A stretch of DNA of 5,063 nt, taken from NCBI GenBank assembly GCA_947307285.1, contig CAMZIS010000098.1, positions 1 through 5,063 on the forward strand, given 5' to 3'. Below the pieces are notes generated by a model, which did no database searches, was not told the DNA's origin, and saw only the letters and a list, made by a program, of their open reading frames with translations. Origin of the DNA: an uncultured Peptococcaceae bacterium. Its GTDB lineage: Bacteria; Bacillota; Dehalobacteriia; UBA4068. The position numbers and the translations under genes are program-made. Of the stretch, positions 1 through 5,026 are shown piece by piece. The stretch's first letter is position 1, and the number at the start of each line of letters is the position of its first letter.

Positions 1-41
1 GGACGCAATAAGCATAAGAAAAACGCATCACATAGATCAAA

Positions 42-58
42 CCGGGCCCGGAGCCCGG
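42..58 (+). promoter_or_regulatory. GC-rich hairpin just upstream of the ribosome binding site of the GlsB-family gene
   Basis: CCGGGC (42-47) and GCCCGG (53-58) form a perfect 6-bp stem with a 5-base loop. The stem ends 3 bases before the GGAGG of the ribosome binding site (62-66), whose ATG is at 72. It has no T-run, so it is not a classic terminator. It may stabilise the 5' leader or modulate ribosome access. The stem is seen directly, but its role is inference. No convincing promoter is visible in bases 1-41, so the promoter may lie left of the window. Confidence 0.4.
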
Positions 59-71
59 AAAGGAGGACGTT

Positions 72-326
72 ATGGGTATCATAAGTTGGCTGGTCTTCGG
101 CGCCATCGTGGGCTGGATCGCCGGCGTCATCACCGGCAAAAGCCGCAGCATGGGGCTGGGCATGAACATCATCGTAGGCATCCTGGGCTCCGTGGTGGGC
201 GGCTGGCTGGGCAACCTGATCGGCGTGGGCGGCGGCGCCGGCTTCACCAAGATCGGCTTCGTCACCTCCATCGTCGGCGCCTGCCTGCTGCTGATCGTCT
301 TCAGCCGCCTGGGCAAGAAAAGATGA
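72..326 (+). CDS. GlsB/YeaQ/YmgE family stress-response membrane protein
   Basis: This is an 84-residue, very hydrophobic, glycine-rich protein of the transglycosylase-associated (GlsB/YeaQ/YmgE) family. Family members are small inner-membrane proteins linked to general or envelope stress, with no known catalytic activity. Three membrane segments can be read at about residues 2-21, 31-51 and 60-79. The short basic loop KSRS (23-26) follows the first, a GVGGGAG stretch (51-57) precedes the third, and the tail GKKR is positively charged. Length and the GxxxG-like spacing (GWIAG, GILGSVVGGWLG) are typical of the family. The start is fixed by AAAGGAGGA ending 4 bases before the ATG. The stop codon overlaps the start of the next gene (ATGA, 323-326), which suggests translational coupling. 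Family assignment is firm; the physiological role is inferred. Confidence 0.9.
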   Translation: MGIISWLVFGAIVGWIAGVITGKSRSMGLGMNIIVGILGSVVGGWLGNLIGVGGGAGFTKIGFVTSIVGACLLLIVFSRLGKKR

Positions 327-970
327 CGGTCATAAAAGAACTGGACACCGGCGGTATCGGCTATCTGCAGGCCTTCGCGGGCACGTCCCGCTGGTACTGG
401 GCCTCCGACTATGCCTCCGGCGACCTCTACGAGGCGGAGGAGCTGTTCCGGGACGGCCATCCCATCGACCGCAACCGGCTGCTGCTGGTCTCCTACCCCG
501 AGGGCCGGGTGGAAGAGCCGATCAAAGCGGAAGCGGGCCAGTATTTCGGCCGTCCCGCCTATTTTGAGGGCAGGATCGTCCTGCCGCTGGCGGATTTCCG
601 GCAGCGGACCCTGCGGCTGCCGGCTTTCGACTGCGAAAGCGGGAGCCTGTCCGAGCTGGCCCTGATCGACCTCAGCGAAGTCAGGGACTGCTACAACCTG
701 CTGCTGCACACCGCGCCCCTGATGCTGAGCCGCCAGGGCGGGGAGGGCAGCTTCCAGATCGTCTGGCCGGAACGGGCCGAGTTCGCCATCGGACCCCACG
801 AGAGCTTCGATTTCCGGGAGGGCGACCGCCTCTATTTCGCCCGCTGGTACGAGGACCCGGATTACCGGGAGGAAGTGGTGGTGCGCCGCTTTCCGGACGG
901 GGAGATCGTCGACTGTTTCCCCGGCGTCATCCAGACCATGCCGGAGGGCGAACGCTGGCATTTGCGCTGA
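323..970 (+). CDS. Conserved-looking hypothetical protein, translationally coupled to the GlsB-family gene
   Basis: This 215-residue protein is not one I recognise. Its ATG overlaps the stop of the GlsB-family gene (ATGA). The sequence before it (GGGCAAGAAAAG) has no good Shine-Dalgarno, so translation probably depends on coupling. The open frame continues upstream to 86, but that part lies inside the membrane-protein gene and is arginine/histidine-rich shadow sequence, so 323 is the real start. There is no signal peptide or membrane segment, so it should be cytoplasmic. It is acidic and aromatic-rich (WYWASDY 24-30, RLYFARWYEDPDY 169-181). Short alternating hydrophobic stretches such as GRIVLPLADF (83-92) and EEVVVRRF (183-190), separated by turns such as PDGE (191-194), suggest a mostly beta fold. 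No catalytic motif is visible. Codon use is GC-rich like its neighbours. Confidence is high that it is a gene and nil on function. Confidence 0.78.
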   Translation: MTVIKELDTGGIGYLQAFAGTSRWYWASDYASGDLYEAEELFRDGHPIDRNRLLLVSYPEGRVEEPIKAEAGQYFGRPAYFEGRIVLPLADFRQRTLRLPAFDCESGSLSELALIDLSEVRDCYNLLLHTAPLMLSRQGGEGSFQIVWPERAEFAIGPHESFDFREGDRLYFARWYEDPDYREEVVVRRFPDGEIVDCFPGVIQTMPEGERWHLR

Positions 971-995
971 GCCGGCACAGGCGGCTGGTTACCGC

Positions 996-1023
996 TTGCG
1001 CCGCGGCTTTTCTGTGATATAAT
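996..1023 (+). promoter_or_regulatory. Extended -10 sigma-70-type promoter for the cyclase-family gene
   Basis: TATAAT (1018-1023) is a perfect -10 hexamer preceded by TGA (1015-1017), giving the extended -10 TGnTATAAT. A weak -35, TTGCGC (996-1001), lies 16 bases upstream; only its TTG matches consensus. Transcription should begin near 1030, leaving a leader of roughly 45 bases before the ATG at 1077. This gives the hydrolase gene its own promoter, independent of the upstream pair. Confidence 0.65.
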
Positions 1024-1037
1024 GATGTAAGCACATC

Positions 1038-1053
1038 GCGGGCTCCCGCCCGC
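1038..1053 (+). promoter_or_regulatory. Leader hairpin between promoter and ribosome binding site of the cyclase-family gene
   Basis: GCGGGC (1038-1043), loop TCCC, and GCCCGC (1048-1053) form a perfect 6-bp GC stem. It lies between the predicted transcription start (near 1030) and GGAGG (1066-1070). There is no T-run, so it is unlikely to terminate transcription. It could protect the 5' end of the mRNA or tune translation. The structure is seen; its function is inference. Confidence 0.35.
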
Positions 1054-1076
1054 TGACCGATAGACGGAGGACACCC

Positions 1077-1736
1077 ATGGAACTTATCGACCTGACCCGT
1101 ACCATTACCGAGAACATGCCCCTGTTCCCCGGGGACGACGCGCCCCAGCTGGAACGGAAGGACCAGCAGGGCTGGCAGAGCAGCCGCCTGCATCTGTCCG
1201 CCCACTGCGGCACCCACGTGGAATGCGCCCGCCACGCCGACCCGGCGGCCAAAGGGCTGGAGCTGAAGCCCCTTGATCGCTTCTTCGGCCTGGCCTTGAT
1301 GCTGGACGTGAGCGCATGCGCCGGGCAGGAAATATCCAAGGAAGCCCTGGCCGCCCACGAGGAGGAGCTGAAATGCTGCGAATTCCTGGTGCTGAAAAGC
1401 GGCTGGGACCGCAAATGGGGCAAGGATGAATATTTCAAGGACTATCCCGTCCTCTCCAAAGAGGCTGCCGAATATGTGGCCGGCTTCGAATTCCTGCTGG
1501 GCGTAGCCATGGACACCGTCTCCGCCGACCCGGTGGATTCCCCTGACTGCCCGGTCCACAAGGCCCTGTTCGGCGGGGACAAGATCATCGTGGAGAACCT
1601 GTGCAACCTGGATTCCGTCCAGGGCCGCAACTTCCTCCTGTGCTGCCTGCCCCTGAAATACGGCCAGGCCGAGGCCTCCCCGGTGCGGGCCGCCGCCTTC
1701 CTGGCTCCGGCGGGCATCTACTACCCGGGCACCTGA
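1077..1736 (+). CDS. Cyclase family (kynurenine formamidase-like) metal-dependent hydrolase
   Basis: This 219-residue soluble protein belongs to the cyclase family (PF04199), which includes kynurenine formamidase KynB and isatin hydrolase: metal-dependent amidases or lactamases of about 210 residues. The start MELIDLTRTITENMPLFPGD is typical of the family. The signature motif HxGTHxDxPxH appears as AHCGTHVECARH, giving H43, H47, E49 and H53. The usual aspartate ligand is replaced by glutamate and the proline by alanine. The second conserved region supplies D146 (AMDTVSADPVD), H161 (CPVHKAL) and E173 (VENLCNLD), matching the usual distal His and Glu. The start is set by GGAGG six bases before the ATG. 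The gene has its own promoter and ends before a terminator shared with the convergent transporter gene. No tryptophan-catabolism neighbours are present, so the substrate is unknown and kynB should not be assumed. The family call is strong. Confidence 0.9.
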   Translation: MELIDLTRTITENMPLFPGDDAPQLERKDQQGWQSSRLHLSAHCGTHVECARHADPAAKGLELKPLDRFFGLALMLDVSACAGQEISKEALAAHEEELKCCEFLVLKSGWDRKWGKDEYFKDYPVLSKEAAEYVAGFEFLLGVAMDTVSADPVDSPDCPVHKALFGGDKIIVENLCNLDSVQGRNFLLCCLPLKYGQAEASPVRAAAFLAPAGIYYPGT

Positions 1737-1779
1737 TTGTGGCCTGGCTGCATTTTCACAGTTGCATATAAAAGAAACG

Positions 1780-1806
1780 ACGGCGCGAAGCAGGACTTCG
1801 CGCCGT
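1780..1806. terminator. Intrinsic terminator, probably bidirectional, between convergent genes
   Basis: ACGGCGCGAAG (1780-1790), loop CAGGA, and CTTCGCGCCGT (1796-1806) form a perfect 11-bp stem. It lies between the convergent cyclase-family gene (ends 1736) and transporter gene (ends 1851). The plus-strand tail is T-rich but interrupted (TTCCTTCT). The minus-strand tail reads CGTTTCTTTTAT, which is better. The outer GAAAC/GTTTC can also pair if three bases bulge. Termination for both genes is likely. Confidence 0.8.
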
Positions 1807-1850
1807 TTCCTTCTATGACGATATATGATATAAACGCGGCAGGCGCGTCC

Positions 1851-2465
1851 TCAGGCCTGGTCGTCCTTGACCAGATAGATACTGCCCATAGAGAGCAGGG
1901 ACACGATATACTTGACCACGATGTTGCCGATGAAGATGGCCCACAGGGAGGCCGGGTCGTAACGTCCGGCAAAGGCCACCAGCACGAACACGGCGCTGTC
2001 CAACGGCACGGAGAACAGGTTGGACAGCAGCACCCGCAGCCACTGATGACGGCTGCCGAAGCGGCTGCGCACCAGAGAATAGATGCGGGTATCCAGCAGC
2101 TCGGCCAGAGTGGCGGCCAGGATGGAGGCGATGACGATGCGGAAGCCGGGAGCCAGCACCAGGGCGTATTCCGTCTGCGGGCCCACGGACATATCCGCCG
2201 GCAGGGCTCCCACCAGGGCCGCGAAGGCGAACATCAGCAGGTTGATGACGGCGGAGAGCAGGATGACGAAACGGGCGACGTCGCCGCCGCATTTCTTATG
2301 TAAGACGTCCCGCATGGTAAAGGTGAAGGGATAGAGCAGGGTGCCTCCGTCCAGGGACAGGCCCGCCAGCAGGATCACCCGCAGGCTGCCCAGGTTGGAG
2401 AAAAGGATGAGCGAGATGTAGAGCACGGAATAGAGCACCGTGGCTTTGAGCTTTTTCATATCCAT
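1851..2465 (-). CDS. VUT family / YhhQ-type queuosine precursor transporter
   Basis: This 204-residue integral membrane protein belongs to the VUT family (DUF165, COG1738), whose E. coli member YhhQ (about 220 residues) imports queuosine precursors (preQ0/preQ1) for tRNA modification. About six membrane segments can be seen near residues 8-24, 28-49, 64-87, 104-121, 146-167 and 173-198. Family landmarks are LLYPFTFTMRDVLHKKCG (43-60), matching the conserved YPxTFxxxDVLxexxG region; AELLDTRIYSLVR (121-133); and LRVLLSNLFSVPLDSAVF (143-160), with a membrane-embedded Asp156. The ATG at 2465 is the earliest possible start, because an in-frame TGA lies two codons upstream. The best Shine-Dalgarno (AAGGAGA, minus strand 2485-2479) is 14 bases away, longer than usual. 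No other queuosine gene is in the window, so the substrate is inferred from family only. The gene is monocistronic. Confidence 0.85.
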   Translation of the reverse strand: MDMKKLKATVLYSVLYISLILFSNLGSLRVILLAGLSLDGGTLLYPFTFTMRDVLHKKCGGDVARFVILLSAVINLLMFAFAALVGALPADMSVGPQTEYALVLAPGFRIVIASILAATLAELLDTRIYSLVRSRFGSRHQWLRVLLSNLFSVPLDSAVFVLVAFAGRYDPASLWAIFIGNIVVKYIVSLLSMGSIYLVKDDQA

Positions 2466-2589
2466 AAGTCAGTTGGATTCTCCTTGAAAGGACCACAAAA
2501 AATCATCTGCTGTTCACAAAATGAAGGGAATTGCTTCTTTGGGTCGAATTAAAAACAAAGGTTTTCAAACACAGACGGAGGAACGCTTC

Positions 2590-2847
2590 ATGGCCCAGCA
2601 GCAGCAGAAGGCGAAACGCCTGTACAAAGAAGACGACAGCAAACGCTACCTCATCGCCGGCGTGTGCGCCGGTCTGGCCGACTATACCGGCTGGCCGCTG
2701 TGGCTGGTGCGCGTGCTTACCGTGGTCTGCGGCTGCGTCTTCGGCATCGGCGTCATGCTCTACGCCGTGGCCATGATCTTCGTGCCGGACAAAAGCGACG
2801 TCATCGACCCCCGTACCGGCAAATATAAACCTAAAAAACGCAAATGA
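2590..2847 (+). CDS. Small PspC-domain membrane protein
   Basis: This is an 85-residue stand-alone PspC domain (PF04024). In enterobacteria PspC is an inner-membrane member of the phage-shock envelope-stress system; in Gram-positive bacteria small proteins of this family are common and mostly uncharacterised. The diagnostic core is KRLYKEDDSKRYLIAGVCAGLADYTGWPLWLVRVLTV, close to the family pattern of LxR...kxlaGVcaGlAeyfgxdpxlvRl. A membrane segment spans about residues 38-65 (LWLVRV to IFVP). The N-terminus is glutamine-rich and the tail (KYKPKKRK) strongly basic. The start at 2590 is chosen because GGAGG (2577-2581) lies 8 bases upstream. A 23-residue N-terminal extension to 2521 has no ribosome binding site and is not domain-like. 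The gene is monocistronic, with its own terminator. No pspA or other psp gene is nearby, so the symbol pspC is withheld. I found no convincing promoter in 2466-2576. Confidence 0.88.
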   Translation: MAQQQQKAKRLYKEDDSKRYLIAGVCAGLADYTGWPLWLVRVLTVVCGCVFGIGVMLYAVAMIFVPDKSDVIDPRTGKYKPKKRK

Positions 2848-2849
2848 TC

Positions 2850-2873
2850 ACCGCCGCAGGGCGGTTTTTTTTT
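2850..2873 (+). terminator. Intrinsic terminator of the PspC-domain gene
   Basis: ACCGCC (2850-2855), loop GCAG, and GGCGGT (2860-2865) form a 6-bp stem that runs into nine consecutive T residues (2865-2873). It begins three bases after the TGA. It is a textbook rho-independent terminator for the plus strand. On the minus strand the hairpin is followed by GATCATTTG rather than a T-run, so it is a poor terminator for the converging hflX transcript. I see no clear separate terminator for hflX. Confidence 0.92.
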
Positions 2874-2894
2874 GCCCTTTTTCAGCTGCCGGCC

Positions 2895-4181
2895 CTATTC
2901 CTCCTGGGGCTCCGGCGGCGCCAGATCGTAGGGGGCCAGCCGCTCCCACAGGGCCCGGGGCGCTTCGGCGGCGACGCGCACGCCTTCCGGCTGATACTCC
3001 GTTTGCAGCACCCGGCCTTCCCGGTGCAGTCTTTCCAGCAGGCCGCCCTCGCCGTAGGGCAGCAGCAGCTCGAAGAGGCGGCGTTCCTTTTCCAGCAAAG
3101 CGCCGATGCGGGAGAGCAGCTCCGGCAGGCCCCGGCCGGTAGCGGCGGAGACCAGCAAAACGTCCTTGCCCTCGGGCAGATCGTAGGCGTCAAGGATAAG
3201 ATCGGCCTTGTTGTAGACCGTGAGCCGGGGCGTTTCCGGGCGGGCCAGCTCGTCGATGAGGCCTTCCGCCACCGCCGCCTGCTCCCGCCACTGACGGTGG
3301 GACACGTCCACCACGTGCAGAATCAGGTCGGCGTAGGCCAGCTCCTCCAATGTGGCCTTGAAGGCCTCCACCAAATGATGAGGCAGCTTGCGGATGAAGC
3401 CCACCGTGTCGGAAAGCAGCACCTGGCGTCCGTTTTCCAGGGTCAGCCGCCGCGTGGTGGTATCCAGGGTGTCGAACAGCCGGTCCCGGGCCGGGATATC
3501 CGCGCCGGTGAGGGCGTTCAGCAGGGTGGATTTGCCGGCGTTGGTATAGCCCACCAGGGCTGCCACGGGCACGCCCTGCCGCTGCCGCAGGGAACGCTGG
3601 GTAGCGCGGCTGCGGCGCACCTCCACCAGCTCCGCCTCCAGCCGGTCGATGCGGCGGCGGATGATGCGGCGGTCGCTTTCCAGCTGGGTCTCGCCGGTGC
3701 CGCGGGAGCCCAGGGGACTGCTGCCGGAGGAAGTCTCCCGGTCCAGATGGGTCCACATGCCGGTGAGCCGGGGCAGGGTGTATTTATACTGTGCCAGCTG
3801 CACCTGGAGCCGGCCTTCCCGGCTCTGGGCCCGCTGGGCGAAGATGTCCAAAATGAGGCCGCTGCGGTCCACCACCCGGGCTCCCAGCTCGGCGGAAAGG
3901 GCCCGCATCTGGGAAGGGGAAAGCTCGTTGTCGAACAGGGCGATCGTACAGTCTTCGGCCTGCATAAGGGCTTTCAGCTCCTGCACCTTGCCCGGCCCGA
4001 TGAAGCTGTGGGGGTCCGGCGCCCGCCGCTTTTGCAGCAGACGGCCGCAAGCGATACCGCCTGCGGTCGTAAGCAGAGCGGCCAGCTCGTCCAGACTTTC
4101 GGCGGACGAACGCTGCTCCGCGCTGTAGATATCGGCGTCAAGGCCGACCAGTATGGCCCGTTCCTGAAGATAGTTCTCGAT
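2895..4181 (-). CDS. hflX: GTPase HflX, with an apparent ATC start codon
   Basis: HflX is a ribosome-associated GTPase that splits stalled or hibernating 70S ribosomes. The protein is 428 residues if it starts at 4181 (E. coli HflX is 426). The N-terminal domain contains ERAILVG (8-14), LLQKRRAPDPHSFIGPGKVQEL (about 48-69) and LSPSQ (87-91), then RSGLILDIFAQRAQSREGRLQVQLAQ. GTPase motifs follow: G1 GYTNAGKST (211-219), a G2 region TLDTTTRR, G3 DTVGF (258-262), G4 NKAD (324-327) and G5 SAATG (345-349). The first canonical start codon in frame is a GTG at 3986, but that sits inside the conserved PGKVxEL motif and would remove 65 conserved residues. An in-frame TAA lies at 4187-4185, so the start must fall just after it. 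A perfect AGGAGGT (4193-4187) sits 6 bases before the ATC at 4181, with another ATC at 4184. The gene begins 14 bases after the hypB stop, in one operon. Confidence 0.93.
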   Translation of the reverse strand: MENYLQERAILVGLDADIYSAEQRSSAESLDELAALLTTAGGIACGRLLQKRRAPDPHSFIGPGKVQELKALMQAEDCTIALFDNELSPSQMRALSAELGARVVDRSGLILDIFAQRAQSREGRLQVQLAQYKYTLPRLTGMWTHLDRETSSGSSPLGSRGTGETQLESDRRIIRRRIDRLEAELVEVRRSRATQRSLRQRQGVPVAALVGYTNAGKSTLLNALTGADIPARDRLFDTLDTTTRRLTLENGRQVLLSDTVGFIRKLPHHLVEAFKATLEELAYADLILHVVDVSHRQWREQAAVAEGLIDELARPETPRLTVYNKADLILDAYDLPEGKDVLLVSAATGRGLPELLSRIGALLEKERRLFELLLPYGEGGLLERLHREGRVLQTEYQPEGVRVAAEAPRALWERLAPYDLAPPEPQEE

Positions 4182-4186
4182 GATTT

Positions 4187-4193
4187 ACCTCCT
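4187..4193 (-). promoter_or_regulatory. Ribosome binding site that fixes the non-ATG start of hflX
   Basis: On the minus strand AGGAGGT (4193-4187) is a near-perfect Shine-Dalgarno located just after the hypB stop TGA (4198-4196). The next bases are AAATCATCGAG. The only in-frame codons at good spacing are ATC at 4184 (3 bases after GGAGG) and ATC at 4181 (6 bases after). The second is better placed and yields (M)ENYLQERAILVG, like other HflX N-termini. This supports initiation here rather than at the internal GTG. Confidence 0.75.
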
Positions 4194-4195
4194 GC

Positions 4196-4873
4196 TCAGC
4201 CCCGATTCGTTTTGATCTGGCTCCTCAGCCAGTCCAGCCAGGGCGCGAAACCTTCGCCCGTGCGGGCGGACAGGGTGAAAAAGGCGGCCTCCGGATTGCG
4301 CTGGGCTGCCCGGGCGCGGGCCCGCTCCGGATCGAAATCGAACAGGGAAAGGGCGTCCATCTTGTTGACCAGCACCGCCTGGGACACCTGGAACATCAGG
4401 GGATATTTCAGGGGCTTGTCGTCGCCCTCGGGCACGGAGAGGATCATCACGTTGCGGCAGGCGCCGGTGTCGAACTCCGCCGGGCAGACCAGATTGCCCA
4501 CGTTTTCCAGAAACACCAGATCGTAAGGGGACTTATCGCCGCCGAATACGCCAAGCTCGGTCAGGCCCTGGCGCGTCATATCCGCGTCCAGGTGGCACAT
4601 GCCGCCGGTGTGGAGCTGGATCACGTCCACGCCCCGCTCGGACAGGGTTTCCGCGTCCACGGCGGAATCGATGTCCGCCTCCATGACGCCGATGCGGAAC
4701 TCGTCCTTCAAAGCGTCGACGGTGCGCTTGAGCACGCTGGTCTTGCCCGCGCCGGGTGAGGACATCAGGTTCACCAGGAACACGCCACGCTCATTTAGCT
4801 GCTGGCGCAGGCGGGCGGCGTCGGCGTCGTTGTCCGCGAACACGCTTTGTTTGATATCTATGATCCTGACCAT
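4196..4873 (-). CDS. hypB: Hydrogenase nickel incorporation GTPase HypB
   Basis: HypB is the SIMIBI-class GTPase that, with HypA, delivers nickel to [NiFe]-hydrogenase precursors in the cytoplasm (HypA/HypB can also serve urease in some bacteria). The 225-residue protein shows a Walker A, SSPGAGKT (38-45), a metal-site pair in GGMCHLDADM (C93, H94), ENVGNLVCP (123-131) with the third ligand C130, G4 NKMD (170-173) and LSARTGEGF near 201-209. It lacks the N-terminal CxxCGC nickel motif and the histidine-rich stretch found in some HypB proteins, so it is the short form. Of two in-frame ATGs, the one at 4873 has AAAGGA at 8 bases; the one at 4879 (two residues longer) leaves only 2 bases, so 4873 is preferred. 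The gene is first in an operon with hflX. No hypA, other hyp genes or hydrogenase genes lie in the window. Confidence 0.94.
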   Translation of the reverse strand: MVRIIDIKQSVFADNDADAARLRQQLNERGVFLVNLMSSPGAGKTSVLKRTVDALKDEFRIGVMEADIDSAVDAETLSERGVDVIQLHTGGMCHLDADMTRQGLTELGVFGGDKSPYDLVFLENVGNLVCPAEFDTGACRNVMILSVPEGDDKPLKYPLMFQVSQAVLVNKMDALSLFDFDPERARARAAQRNPEAAFFTLSARTGEGFAPWLDWLRSQIKTNRG

Positions 4874-4894
4874 GGTCATCGTCCTTTCTTAATC

Positions 4895-4921
4895 GGCCGC
4901 CTCGGACAAGTCAAGGCGGCC
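4895..4921 (-). promoter_or_regulatory. Leader hairpin upstream of hypB
   Basis: AGGCGGCC and GGCCGCCT form a perfect 8-bp GC stem (arms 4895-4902 and 4914-4921) with an 11-base loop. It lies 8 bases before the AAAGGA ribosome binding site of hypB (4887-4882). On the minus strand it falls between the predicted transcription start (near 4926) and that site. On the plus strand the same hairpin is followed by only four T residues and would be at most a weak terminator, with no plus-strand gene upstream to serve. A role in mRNA stability or translation control of hypB is inference. Confidence 0.4.
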
Positions 4922-4932
4922 TTTTAGGTCGC

Positions 4933-4953
4933 ATTATAACTTTGTGTTATAAT
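4933..4953. repeat. 21-bp inverted repeat carrying a -10 element on each strand
   Basis: ATTATAAC (4933-4940), spacer TTTGT, and GTTATAAT (4946-4953) form a perfect 8-bp inverted repeat. Each arm contains TATAAT in the outward direction: 4938-4933 on the minus strand toward hypB, and 4948-4953 on the plus strand away from it. The plus-strand copy is preceded by TGT (4945-4947), making it an extended -10. The element could be an operator, a symmetric bidirectional promoter, or both. The symmetry is seen; the function is inferred. Confidence 0.6.
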
Positions 4954-4962
4954 AAATGTATC
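4933..4962 (-). promoter_or_regulatory. Candidate promoter of the hypB-hflX operon
   Basis: On the minus strand a perfect TATAAT (4938-4933) lies about 60 bases upstream of the hypB start. The -35 is weak: GATACA (4962-4957), 18 bases upstream, matches consensus only in ACA. Initiation would fall near 4926, just before the leader hairpin. No better -10 is seen between here and hypB. The weak -35 suggests help from an activator, or low-level expression. Confidence 0.5.
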
Positions 4963-4996
4963 ACAAATCCCGCCTTCTGGCAAGAGCCGGCCGCTA

Positions 4997-5026
4997 TTGA
5001 CAGCCCCAGCGGACCTGGGATAAAAT
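4997..5026 (+). promoter_or_regulatory. Sigma-70-type promoter pointing out of the right edge
   Basis: A perfect -35, TTGACA (4997-5002), is followed after 18 bases by TAAAAT (5021-5026), five of six matches to the -10 consensus. Transcription would start near 5033 and run rightward. No plus-strand gene with a ribosome binding site is visible before 5063. The ATG at 5059 has no Shine-Dalgarno, so the gene served probably begins beyond the edge and is divergent from hypB. Confidence 0.6.

Noticed and set aside
86..322. N-terminal extension of the 215-residue hypothetical protein
   Set aside because: It is the out-of-frame translation of the GlsB-family gene (long runs of R and H) and has no ribosome binding site. 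The ATGA overlap start at 323 is preferred.
969..1013. Possible terminator after the hypothetical protein (GC stems followed by TTTT)
   Set aside because: Several competing 5-bp stems can be drawn (AGCCG/CGGCT, GCGGC/GCCGC), but none sits directly against the T-run, which itself lies inside the promoter region of the next gene. It is not convincing.
1737..2303. A 188-codon plus-strand open frame opposite the transporter gene
   Set aside because: It starts inside the intergenic region, reads through the terminator hairpin, and its product is a histidine/glutamine/glycine-rich shadow with no ribosome binding site. The minus-strand transporter frame shows clear family motifs.
2521..2589. A longer, 108-residue version of the PspC-domain protein
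   Set aside because: There is no Shine-Dalgarno before 2521 and the added residues do not resemble the domain. GGAGG at 2577 points to 2590.
2844..4526. A 560-codon open frame on the plus strand, antisense to hflX and hypB
   Set aside because: It lies opposite two clearly real GTPase genes, overlaps the PspC-gene terminator, has no ribosome binding site, and its translation is low-complexity and rich in Q, G, A and H. This is typical of antisense frames in GC-rich DNA.
4941..4967. TTTGTG-N15-CACAAA inverted repeat, considered as a Rex-like or CRP-like site
   Set aside because: The arms are only 6 bp and the spacing does not match Rex (4-base centre in an 18-bp site) or CRP (6-base centre). 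It overlaps the better 8-5-8 palindrome, and chance occurrence in this AT-rich stretch is likely.
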